Shown here: piece by piece, positions 36,501 to 49,800 of the stretch
How positions within the stretch are numbered: position 1 is the stretch's first letter
How the letters are laid out: every line of letters starts with the position of its first letter
Origin: Sinonovacula constricta
Lineage: Eukaryota; Mollusca; Bivalvia; Cardiida; Solecurtidae
Length of the DNA stretch: 64,000 nucleotides
Assembly: GCA_007844125.1 (NCBI GenBank)
Contig: CM017560.1
Span: forward strand, 986,401 to 1,050,400
Direction: 5' to 3'
The notes under the pieces: model-generated
What the model saw: the letters and a program-made list of their open reading frames with translations, nothing else
What the model was told of the DNA's origin: nothing
The model's database searches: none
Translations under genes and position numbers: made by a program

Positions 36501-37760
36501 TAGGAACAAATCTGTGATGAGTTGTTAAACACAAAGAACAAACCCCAACAGTTACTGCTAGAAACTTCAGCATATATATAAAGTGTATATTCTGATCAGG
36601 CAGCTTCTACTGACTGATCTGGATCTTCATGATTTGCATTAGTCCATTTCATTCCTAGCAGGCTAAAGGTGTAAATTCAGAGACGAGGCAGGTGGAAAAA
36701 AGACATTAATATAGCTTCCTGGTTTTTGCTCAGCAGAAGTTCACATCTGGCCAAGGATTAGGGGTAGGGTCCTGCCACATGTCTGATGTTCATTAAATGA
36801 TGCATGTATACCGGTAGGCAACACTATATTTACTTCAAATGAACACCCTTATTGGATGACAGAATGGGATGGATAAACAAAATTGAAAAAAAAAAAATGG
36901 TTGAAAAACATAGATCAACAGCTGTAGTGTCATATTAACAGTTTATATTTCAGTTAGTGGGCCAAAATATTCCCAAGTGCAGTGTCTCCGAAGGGGTTCT
37001 TTTATGTCTGTATAATTCAGTCTTTCCTGTCAACCATTTCTCTTCCCTGAAGTGGCCCTGCCAAGTAACTACGCTGCTGTGTGTCAATTTATCATAGTCA
37101 TGTGACAGTCATGTGACAGTTTGTGTGTCTGTGTAAATACCACCCTCTAAGCAGTGTTCAATAACATGGTTCGAAAACATATATGACAGGATTGTAAGAG
37201 ATAAATAGTATTCTCCTGGGGACCAGATAGGAATCATGAAAGCAATTAAATTCACATGTCACTAAATGTTTGTACTGACCCATACTGTTTACTCATCATT
37301 TTGTAGGTCAGTCCATATTGAATCTGGATACACATTCCACCAAAGACAAATGCTAAGGACCAATAGTTAGTCCCCATGACTTGTGATTTGCCCATCTTCT
37401 TAATGCATAGGTTCTAGTCCTGATCAGGAGGAGCACTTCAGAGTTGAGAGATTTTTAAGCTTTCTTCAAGTTAAAATACTCCTACCCCAACACTGTTTCT
37501 CATTCTTCCCCAGGGGCGTGCCAAGACGACTTTAGTGTATACGCACTCCTGCTAGGGGGGTCCGGCATGCTCCCCTGGAAAAAAAAGATTACTACATAAC
37601 GCCGTAGGTGCATTCTGGGGCATTTTTAAACATAAGAATTTGCCAATAACTATCATTTGAAGTAGAAAATACGTCATACTTTTTCAGGTGTCTTTATAAC
37701 GCTTCATATTGTATACAAAACTTTTTTTTTCTTGAAAACAAGTAATAGTTGTAAAATTAA

Positions 37761-37840
<80 letters not shown>

Positions 37841-40800
37841 AAACAAGAAAAAGATGGGTGTAAGTTAGACATTTGAAATTATGAATGATGAAAACCACTA
37901 GGTCTTACAGGTAGTGCCTAACCCGGGTTAGGCGACGATTTTTATTCGCTTTTTGGCGTTTTTATTTTTTCAATTTCTGGAAGCCACTGTACGCACGTGC
38001 ATAAGTGCGTAACGGCAGGCACGCCCCTGTTCCCTCTCCATTAAAACTTGAAAATCACAACAATCACTGTAATGGTGTTGGTGTGATATATTTACAAAAC
38101 AAAACAGTGAAAATCTTGTTTTTTGCCTTAAAGTTCCTATAGTTCCTAAAAACATGGTCTTTGGGGTTTACATTCACACCAACAACAAAGGCCAATTTCT
38201 GCTGAGACAGAGAGACTACACACAATAAAGGGGTGTCGAACAGCAGACCCATCGAAAGATAACTTGATATATGTCAAGATAAAAATATATGTGTATTAAT
38301 TTGCAAACTTTTAGGCAAATGCAGATCTTAATACATTTAAATGTTATAGTGGTTAACATGGATGTCAAGGCCTACAGGTGTATTTGCTGCAAGGAGTCGA
38401 TATACCTCCATCCTTGTTACGGCTATGATATTGGTCATTGATTACATGATTTGGTTACCTGTTATAAGTTAGCACTTTCATGTTTGCTTTCCCTGGTGTA
38501 ATGACCCTGGTTAGATTGATTTAGGGTCTTATTGAAACATTGTGTCAATACATGTGAAACCACTGTTATAGCTATTAACTCTTGTTTTGCTTTGGTATAG
38601 CATATTCTGCAGGTTTCTTATTGCCTTTTTCTTGGATAGGCAGAATAGTTGAAATCTTTGAAGATTTCTGTCAAGGTTTGATCAGTTTTATGTCATTGTT
38701 CTTTGTATTTGATTTTTCTTACTTCTAGTGACACTCAGGAGAACAAGACTCATTACAGAGCTGGATGAGTCAAACAAAGTGTTAGGAAAATCTTGAACCA
38801 AGGTTGGAGTTCCATCTTTTGTTAAGGTGCCTACCATTGTCTTGAAAGTATGAAGAATCTCAAGGTTGTATTCAAGGAGGATCTTAGTTATTTTTCCTGG
38901 CTAAGCTCTTTATTTGCTGGAAACACCTTTAGTGTGGTGTATGTTTTATGTTGATGGGTCAAGTGGTGTTTCCAGCATGTAAAGGATTCATTTAAGAAAT
39001 TGCCTTAATTCTGAAAAATAAGTTATATATTTAAGCTTTCATTCATAATCTCATAAAACTATATAAATGCCTCCAGTCATAGCAACTCTCTATAAATCCT
39101 CTGGATGATGGCTCTTGGCATGTTTTATCTAAAACTAAGCATCTTAGATGTTTTTTGACAAGCTACACGCAAAGGTATCAAGACATATTGATAGTGCAGA
39201 TCATTTTCAGACTATTTGCTTAAACCATAACCAATAAATGTTGTCCAGGTTAGGAGCTAAAACACTTATATTCAATGATTTCCATGTTTTAAAGAGATAA
39301 ATTCACACACCAACTCAATATCTCTCCCTGTCTTGACTTTTAAAAGTTATAGTAAGCCCCTGAAAAATATGAAAATTTGTGGTTAGCATTATATTAGCAA
39401 ATGTTGACAAGGACATTAATATCTGTTTGCTTTTCTATGATCCTGGTAGGGTTTCTCACCACATTAAGTTCTCAAGTGGTCCTGCCTTCTTCGCTGTGCC
39501 TGTAGAGTGGCATGCCAACCATCACTGGGAGTTGCCTAACACATATCAGACCCCACCACTCGCATAATGTTGACTTAAGACAAGGCCCACCATTGGTCAA
39601 GTCAAGTCCACTCTGAAATTAATACTCCCAAACATTTTAAGATAATCTGCAGTATTTCTTTGTTCATGTTTTGTTTTTCTCATAGTGATACAATAACAGT
39701 CATCATAGCAATGTCCATATCTGGAATGATCAGAATTTTCTTCATAAGAGATGTAAATTAAGAAAGAAAATAAATTACAAGATGTTATCAAGCTTTAACT
39801 TTCAACTGATAGTATGCATATAGGAACCATGTGTCATTGTCAATTTTGTGCTATGCATACACTTTGCATGTTAAATATTCTAACAATGTTAGAAGCCAGA
39901 TAAAGTATATTTAGAAGAAAATCAAGATTTGACATTGATTGGTACAAAACCCAGGTGCGAAACCATTTTCCATCCAGGTAAACTGTTGTCAGTGCCAAGA
40001 GCTGCCCCATCTTGACCTCCCATGAATGTCATGTTTTATCTCTGAGGATCTCCATATTGAAGAGCCTTCATTGCTTTATTTCCTTCCATCTATGAAGATC
40101 CATTGGAGCCCATTCATTGCTTAATGACCTGTTAAAAGTCCACATTTATTTCTGTGAGCCAGAAATGAAAGGCTTTTGATGTATTGATTTGGACAAATGG
40201 GTAGATGAGTTAATGCTGGTTTGTTTGTTTGAAAAAATGTTCACAGCTTTGATCCAATTGTAAACACAGTTGCACTGTTTTTGTGTTTGATTTTCCTAAT
40301 AATTGTGTACATTTGGGAAGAAAGTAAAGCAATATAGTGATAGTATAATGGGCAGTTGCTCCTAGGACAAATCCCCTACTTTAAAACAAAACATCTTTAT
40401 CAGTTCAGCTTTCTATCTAACTGCATGAAGTTGTGAACAAGTAAATATGTATGGTTGTATAAAGACAGATACAAGCTCCCCTTAATTGTTGTATAAGGGT
40501 AGATATAAGCTCGTGTAATGGTTGTCTGATGGCAGATATAAGCTCTCTTTATAGTTTTATATATGCTTCTTATATGATTGTATGTGGGCAGATGGTTGAA
40601 TGGTTGAATGATAGCCAATATAAGCGCTTTTAATAATTGTATGTGGGAAGTTATGAGCTCCTTTAATTATTGTATATGGACAGATGTATGAGTCTATCCT
40701 TCTTCAATCATTTTTTGTTGTTGTTTTGTCTGTGGGGGCGGGATGCAGATATAGGCTCCATTAACAGTTGTATTGGGCCAAAGAACAAACCCCTTCATGG

Positions 40801-43800
40801 TTGTATAAGGGCAGAAAACAAACCCTTTGATGATTGTTTAAAAGCAGATATTAGTTGTATTAGGGCAGATATAAGCTCCTTAATAGTTGTATGTGGACAG
40901 ATATATGCTTCTTTAATCATTTTTATGTTGTTTTGGGGGGGTGGGGGGATATAAGCTCCCTTGATGTTTGTATTAGGGCATAAAATAAACCCGTTGATGA
41001 TTTATGAGGGCAGAAAAAACAATCCTTAATGATTGTATGAGGACAGAGACAGGCCCCTTAATGGTTGTATGAGGGCAGAGACAGGCCTCTTAATGGTTGT
41101 ATGAGGGCAGAGACAGGCCCCTTAATGGTTGTATAAGGGCAGAGACAGGCCCCTTAATGGTTGTATTAGGGCAGAGACAGGCCCCTTAATGGTTGTATGA
41201 GGGCAGAGACAGGCCTCTTAATGGTCATATGAGGGCAGAGACAGGCTCCTTAATGGTTGTGTGAGTGCAGAGACAGGCCTCTAAATGGTTGTATGAGGAC
41301 AGAGACAGGCCTCTTAATGGTTGTATGAGGGCAGAGACAGGCCTCTTAATGGTTGTATGAGGGCAGAGACAGGTCTCTTAATGGTCATATGAGGGCAGAG
41401 ACAGGTCTCTTAATGGTCATATGAGGGCAGAGACCGGCCTCTAATTGTTTGCGTGAGGACAGAGACAGGCCCCTTAATGGTTGTATAAGGGCAGAGACAG
41501 ACCCCTTAATGGTTGTATAAGAACAGAGACAGGCCCCTTAATGGTTGTATAAGGGCAGAGACAGGTTCCTTAATGGTTGTTTAAATGCAGAGACAGGCCT
41601 CTTAATGGTCATATGAGGACAGAGACAGGCCTCTTAATGGTTGTGTGAGTGCAGAGACAGGCCTCTTAATGGTCATATGAGGGCAGAGACAGGCCTCTAA
41701 ATGGTTGTATGAGGGCCATGACAGGCTCCCTAATTGGTTGTATGATCGTAGAGACAGGCTCCTTGTTTGGTTGTATGAGGGCAGAGACAAGCCTCTTAAT
41801 GGTCGTATAAGGGCAGAGACAGACCCCTTAATGGTTGTATAAGGACAGAGACAGGCCCCTTAATGGTTGTATAAGGGCAGAGACAGGTTCCTTAATGGTT
41901 GTTTAAATGCAGAGACAGGCCTCTTAATGGTCATATGAGGGCAGAGACAGGCCTCTAAATGGTTGTATGAGGGCCATGACAGGCTCCCTAATTGGTTGTA
42001 TGATCGTAGAGACAGGCTCCTTGTTTGGTTGTATGAGGGCAGAGACAAGCCTCTTAATGGTCGTATAAGGGCAGAGACAGACCCCTTAATGGTTGTATAA
42101 GGACAGAGACAGGCCCCTTAATGGTTGTATAAGGGCAGAGACAGGTTCCTTAATGGTTGTTTAAATGCAGAGACAGGCCTCTTAATGGTCATATGAGGAC
42201 AGAGACAGGCCTCTTAATGGTTGTGTGAGTGCAGAGACAGGCCTCTTAATGGTCATATGAGGGCAGAGACAGGCCTCTAAATGGTTGTATGAGGGCCATG
42301 ACAGGCTCCCTAATTGGTTGTATGATCGTAGAGACAGGCTCCTTGTTTGGTTGTATGAGGGTAGAGACAAGCCTCTTAATGGCTGTATAAGGGCAGAGAC
42401 AGGCCTCTAAATGGTCATATGAGGGCAGAGACAAGCCTCTTAATGGTTGTGTGAGTGCAGAGACAGGCCTCTTAATGGTCATATGAGGGCAGAGACAGGC
42501 CTCTTAATGGTCATATGAGGGCAGAGACAGACCTTCTAATGGTTGTATGAGGGCAGAGACAGGCCTCTAAATGGTCATATGAGGACAGAGACAGGCCTCT
42601 AAATGGTCATATTAGGATAGAGACAGGCCTCCTAATGGTTGTATGAGGGCAGAGACAGGCTCCACTATTGGTTGTATGATCATAGAAACAGGCTCTCTTG
42701 TGGTTGTATGAGAACAGAGACAGCCTCCTTAATGGTTGTATGAGGACAAAGACAGGCCCCTTAATTATTGTATGAAGATAGACATATTAAGCTCCCATTT
42801 ATATAAATCTTTTCTAATTGTAAATGTTAGCCAACTGTATTAAGGGCAACTGCGAAATTGCAGAAGTATTATTATTGAAATGTGGAAGACAAGCACATGA
42901 AAGTATATTTACGTGTTTGTTGTGACAGACTTAATATTGTTTGGTAATTGTCTCTATAAAGCCATGACTTGGAATAATCACACACACACATTACAATCTT
43001 TTACCCTACATTGTTTGTGACATATTCAGATGGCATTTCAATTTGTTCATTTAATCTGACAGATTTTGGCACACATTCTTACATACTTGATAAACACATT
43101 AATCCTTGTTTAGCAGAGTTTCAGCCATACATTTGATCAGCCCATTGAACTTGTGCCAAGAGTTTTCCTTTCCAAGGCCATGTTTGTACCTTTCCAACAA
43201 GTTCATGTTTGTAATTGTGTTCAAGTATTTCTGCACATGTACTGCACATGGCAATACAATATGGTGCAAAACATAACCTTTAAATGTTGGAAGATTTATC
43301 TTTACTTTAATTTGTTATCTATGTTTTCTTTTTCTTTTTTCTTCATATATTAAGTTTCGTTTTACCTTATATAGAAGGAGTAATTTATAGGCCCCCTCCC
43401 CTCAGAAAATAAGATTAATTTTTTGCCCTAAAAAAAACGAAAATTTCCCTTCCATAAATTTCAAAGATTTAGTGAACTGGAGAATGATAAGAGCAAGAAA
43501 AATTGACAGATAGCCTTGTTATAAACATATAAGATGTATGATAGCAAATAAATGTTAAACATGCACATTTTTTCCACTTTTTTAATAAAATGATGCAAAA
43601 TTTTCCCATTGTCAATGGCCACAGGGCCCATCCCCTTTTTTTGACAAAAAAAACACACCCTGATTAAAGAGTTACACTATATAGGAAGCTGAGATGAAGA
43701 GATCTTGTTGAATGAGTCAATTAAGTAATAGCCTAGATCGATTGTTAAAGCCCTCTGCATTGGCTGTACATTTTTCTCCATTTAGTAACTTGAATTTATA

Positions 43801-46800
43801 TATACTTCCTATATAAATATTGAATGATCAATGATCACATAGTCAAAACATCGAATTGTTGAAAGCGTTTATGATGATATTTAAATTAAACAAATGCAAG
43901 CCTACAGAAAAATGACAATATGATCCAAGATCAACAGTGAAACTCTGCAGCAACATTTTCCTGGTTAGAAAATCAATAACATTGCTAAGGTTTTAGAACT
44001 GTTGAAACCTCAAATGTTTTTCACATTTTGTTCAGATAACCTCAAAATCCACTATTTTCTATTGATTTCCTGCTATAAGTTGAGTGATCATAGCTATTTA
44101 AGGCCAAGTTAAGTCTGTGGGTACATGCTGACTTCCAATGGGTGGTCATTTGTTCACTGACGCAGACTAGTTTTATTGCTGTTTTGTTGTTTCATTTGTC
44201 ATGTAGTTATCAGCTAAATTGTACCAGTCCGTTTATCAGCTCTTTAATGACACGAAAAGGCATTCATCATTGATCCATACCCTGCTTCTTTGAGAGAAAA
44301 AAACCCGTACATATTCTTGGTCATTTTGAAGTCCTTTACATGTACACACAGTACAGGAAGTTATTTTCATACAACTTCATGCTTTTATTAGTAGATGTTA
44401 GATAACAATAAGATACTAAGGAGCCTCTGCAAGTGCAGATCGTGTTCAACAGGTAAAATGGCTGATCTGGATGTAAGCTATTTTCTTGGGCTTAGCCAGA
44501 TCAATACATACAGAGAGTGGATTTGGCAGTGGCTGCCATTCACAGGTCCAAATCTTGTCATTTTGTGGTGCGTTTATTGAATGTGTTTTTTTCTTGAGCT
44601 ACTTTTCACTAATTGACTAGGCACTTTTTGTGCTATTGGTATATTCAGTTTATTTCTTATGAATAAGAAAGGCAAAAGTTTGATGTATGTCTTTTTTCAA
44701 CATATTGATTGTGCCAGCTGTAGAATTCAAGTTGGGTATGAAGTTGAAAAGGTGCATGTGATATTTATTGATCAATGTTTGTGAGAGTATTTAACAGTAT
44801 GGATACCTGGAGATTAAAATGAGATTTTAACACTTTGTAACATGTGTTTTCATTGGCTATACCATTGGAATCAATCCAAACTCATCCAATATGAAGTAGT
44901 GTAACAAGTCTGTAATGTAGCTTTTGATTTTAGTTCTAATGATCTCTATTGATTAACATAGGCTGTTGCTACATTGTCAACATATAATAAATGAAATTTT
45001 GGAACAAAACTCAGTGTTGCAATAACATTTAATGTTTGGATAGATACTTATAAAAATATATCTTATATATTTGGATTACAGAAAGTTGACTCCATGTGTG
45101 TGTCTGGTGGATCTAGTTCACTTTCAGGAAATATTGTGTGAAGTTGTGTTGGTTTATTCAGTTAGACTAAATTTATTTTGTTTTAACTGCTAACTTGAAG
45201 CACGTGTTAAATCCTATTGGTATTTATATTTTAAGTTTAATATTTTCAAAGGTAACTAAGCATATTTGCACATAGTGCATCACCTGATTTCTCCGAGGAA
45301 GAGCTGGCTGGCTACATGGTTTGCTGCTTGTCTGATTGATACCTGTTTGACAGGTTCAAAGTGAAATATTTAATCAATCACAACGACCATTGTACTTTTC
45401 GATTACCCATGATTTATCATTAATGATTTTCTTAACAGGGCTGTATCTTAGCCCCCTACCTCTCACCAAGATCTATCTTAAATCTTCAATAGTTCTCACA
45501 TAGTTTTGTTGGACTGGGATGTCTAGGTGCTATCTGTTTCTAAGTCTCCTTTAATTCTCTATTGAATCTGCCCTCTGTGAACTTAGCATAAGGTCAATGA
45601 GTTAATAGGGTTCTAGGAATATATCAATTTAAGTTTCCTACACCAATACTTTTTCTTAAAGATATATTGTCTCCTTTAAAGGTAAACCAGAAATGCTGGT
45701 AACCCATGTTTTACCACTTTTTTCTTAAAAAAAACAACACAAATTACTATGAAGATGCTTCCTATCGCAACGTTTAAGCCTGCTTTCTGAGCTTAAGATT
45801 TATGCATGCTTCCTTGCTTAAGGTTTAAGCCTAGTTCCTAGCTCAAAGTTTAAGAATGCTTCCTAAATAAAAGTTTTAAGGTGCTCACCTAGTTTAAAGT
45901 TCAAGCATGCTTCATAACTAAATGTTTAATCATTTGACTTAGCTCAAGGTTAAAGCTTCCTTTCTTGATCAAGGTTTAAGAATACTACAAAGCTCAAGGT
46001 TTATTACTAGTGAACATGTTTAAGACAAATATTCAAGAACGTCCAAGAGTGTTAAGGATTTATGATATCCTTAAGGATCTGTAATCAATCATGCCATATT
46101 TCATGTCTGTGGTCAGGCTTTATAAATGTCAATACTTTTAACAGAATAAACGCTCAAGAAGTGACAACATTGTTCAAATAATAAATGTAACATTTATGGT
46201 AAGTGAACATGTTTGTGGTGAAATTCAGCTTCTTAGTGTTATGATTTTTTTGTTCTTTGCTAAAACATTTAAACTTTTCTGATCAGAAAAGAGTCTAGGA
46301 GAAAATATTTCTTTCTATAAAAGCTATTAATTGTCAACCATGATTATTCATTATCAGCATTACAAGTGCACATTAAGAGCAAAACTAAACCCGGATAATC
46401 TTTAAAATGATAAATATGTAGCTTCTTCATTTTCAATTGTAACTGCGATCAAGTACTAAGTTGGCAGAGAAAACCTTAGGTTAGGATTATTCTTGACGTC
46501 TGTAATTCCTGCTTACCTTTCTGAATGGACTATTGAACTATTATTTCAGATTGCTTGTAAAGCCCTCCGGCTGTGAGGGTTGTTCAAGATGTGTCCTGAG
46601 TGTTTGACATAAATGTTGTGTGTTTTGAGGGTTGACCCAGATGTATCCAAGAACAAAATTATTGGAAAGGAGAGAGAAGCAACCCAGGGAAAATTATTAT
46701 GTATGATCATTGTTTTCTTTATTTGTAAACAAAGCCAAAAGTACTCACTTTCAGAAAAAATACAATAATAAGCTTTATTCAAAAATCTACATTTTTACTT

Positions 46801-49800
46801 ATTTTCTGTTGTTTTAACTTAAAGTGGGAAAATGTTGCAAGCCTAATTATGTAAATGAAAAAAATGTTGAATTTTTAGTGATAAATTTTTGCTCTTTATA
46901 TAAATTTAGATTGATGTCATTAATAAAAACATTAAATAAAACATGAAGAACCTTGTTGTTAGGACTCAAGTGCTTTTCAAGATTTGATAATTTCAATATT
47001 TTGCTGTTTTTAAATTTCATAATGTGCTTGTAATTTTCATAAAAATGTTGTAAGATTTTTAAGTATTGGTCTTATGTCTAAAACTAATATATACGTTAAC
47101 TTGATATGATTCTCCCTTAGTTGTATTTTTCACTATTCAGAGTATTGATGACTATGTGGTGAGAGCATTACTTCGCTGTAATGAACTAAGGGACCGTCAA
47201 ACAAGGCACTTATTAGGAAATGGTAATATCATGAATTACCTCCCTTTAGTGTCCAGTTTATTTCTCAGGGTTATGCCCCTTGATTGTAGTGGCTTTATAG
47301 CTGATAGAATGTGTCTAATAGTGGCAAGTTTAACATTTACATACATGGATATTGTCATAAGTGTTCATTACTCAGACTAATCTTAATTAGCTTACGGTAG
47401 TGCTTTTTTGATTTGGTTAAAAAAATTAAAGTATATTTGTTAAAATAAATATAATCATAAAGCTAGAAGTATTCGTTTTGCTGCTGTATTAACTATCTTT
47501 ATGGTGCCCATGGCCACACATTTTTGAGTCAAAAACCAGTAACTAATCAGCTCCTCAGCATGTGGGTTTACGGTCCACTTGTAGAGCTGCTAGAGCCTTT
47601 ATGTGGCAAGGTCTTCCAACTGACCTATTGTGTGCTGGTGGTTCATCCCAGGCATTTAAAAAATACACACTCTCAAAATCAATAACTATGTTTAATGTGA
47701 GAAGGTCTTCTAGATGTCCTGTGTTGTGTCATTGGTTCTACCTATGGTTGCTCTCTACCACTTATACCTGGATAGCTAACACTGTTGGTTTAAGCAAAAC
47801 ATTTGTTTTTATTATTTAAGTTGGGTGGGACAGATTGATTTTAGTTACCTGTTTTCAAGTAATTGAACAATTTGTTGTTAAACACAATAAGTCATAGATT
47901 TTCACTTTGAAGTATCATGAAAATCACTTGCATGCACTTTAAAATTAGCTTATTGTTTAATTTAGGCTACTTTCTTCAGCCAACTTGAGTCCGAAAGTAA
48001 TGGGTCTTGCTTATTAGTTTCAACTTTTGTCACAACTTCGTATATGTAGATACACTTGTTTACTTAGATATTGCATTTTCTGTAATTCTAATCCCACAAC
48101 TGGTTTCTTTGCATTCACATAATAGGTTGCCTTTGTGTTTATCCATTTTAATGAAATTACTATTTACCAAGAGAAGTAGAGTTAAGCATTAAGCTTTCCT
48201 CAGCAAATAATTTGCTCACATTTTTATGTATGCCTGTCATGACAATTGCATATGTACTTAACCAGAATTAGTAAATATGCTTTTTTAGCTGAAAACTAGC
48301 AAAAACTATTTAGTATGCTTTTCCTGGCAAATTATCAGTCATTAAGTTATTGAGTTTGTTCGTTTTGGTAAATTACAAACCATATTTATGAGTATGCTTT
48401 TCCTGGCAACTTAGAAGCCATAATTATTAAGTATTCGTTTCTTGGCAACTTACAAGCCCAACTTATTGAGCTAACTTTTCCTGTCATCTTACAAGCCATA
48501 ATTATTGTGTATTTTCCTGTCAACTTACAAGCCATAATTATTGTGTATTTTCCTGTCAACTTACAAGCCATAATTATTGTGTATTTTCCTGGCAACTTAC
48601 AAGCCATAATTATTGTGTATTTACCTGGCAACTTACAAGCCAAAAGTTTGCATTTCTTTGCAACTTGTGAGGCATAATTGTTAAATATGCTGTTATTGGT
48701 AACTAGCTGGCCAAAATTTAAAATTGTTCTTTTTGTAGATAACAAGAGGAAATTATTAAGTATGCCTTTCTTAATAAATGTTAAGTCATCATAATGGTTG
48801 AGTATGCTTTTCTTTGCTTAAACTTTCCTTAACAGAACATGTTGGTAGTTCTGTTACAGGCTATATTTAAAAAGGGATTCTTTTCTTGTGGGAACTTCAA
48901 TGTTGATACTTGTGGACATTTTATAACATGATAAATACATATAATTATGTTGGATCAGTGTGATAAACTGTCCATCTTCAAGATGACAGGATAATATATG
49001 GGCACTTCATATGGGTGGGCTGTAATAGCTTGGAGACTGCTAAGTTTTAATTTGTCAGACTAAGGCGAGTAGTGCAGATCCAGCTCTCAAAGCTGAATGA
49101 ACAGCTCTATTATCGTGACTATCTGCTTCGGAATCGGCAGTATATCTAGGCATTTTTTCTGTTTGATGCAAGAATATGACTTAAAATTAGTATATTTGAG
49201 GGTGGGGGCATATTGTGTAACTGTAGCATGATAATGGTAAGGGTCAACCAATAGTTCTGCTTGGGTTGTAAAAGTGTGGGTGGTGTTTGCCTGCCAAGTA
49301 TGGATCATAATACAATGGCATTATCACAGGTTATAAATTGTTCTATTTGATTCTCTGTTCAATTATCACAGGTTTTAAATTATTGGTTGTGATGGTCCTT
49401 TCTAAGCACCTTGTTGTAATCGGTTGTTGGTACTAAATCAGACAATATACTGCCAGTAATCTATCAGAGCTGTAGAGATGTTTTCTTGTCAAAACTTGAG
49501 GGGTTTCAAGTTTACACATCCATGCTCTTTGTAAGACTGGTGATACTTGTGTATTGGTGGTGACATACATTCAATATACAATAATTTGGTGCACCAGACC
49601 TAGTAGCACAGTCGGTAGAGCATCGGCTCCAGGTATGGGAGGCCCTGGGTTCGATCTCAGGCCATGACATACCAAAGTCCTTAAAAATGGTAGTGGTATA
49701 TAATAGCTCTCTTGCTAACACTAAAGCAAATATAAAGGTAGATCCCTGACTGGCTGGTCGAGCGTCAGGATAATGTGACTGGGGGTGGTATCATGCCAGG

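Noticed and set aside
37684..37872. 62-codon frame with a long YIYIYI run
   Set aside because: Translation of a (TA)37 microsatellite.
41602..42482. Repeated 62-codon minus frames (MSLPSYNQTRSLSLRSYNQL)
   Set aside because: Identical copies reflect the higher-order block of the 32-bp minisatellite, not a gene family.
47156..47380. 74-codon plus frame taken as a stand-alone gene
   Set aside because: Only the part up to 47222 is supported, as an exon; the remainder is read-through into the intron.
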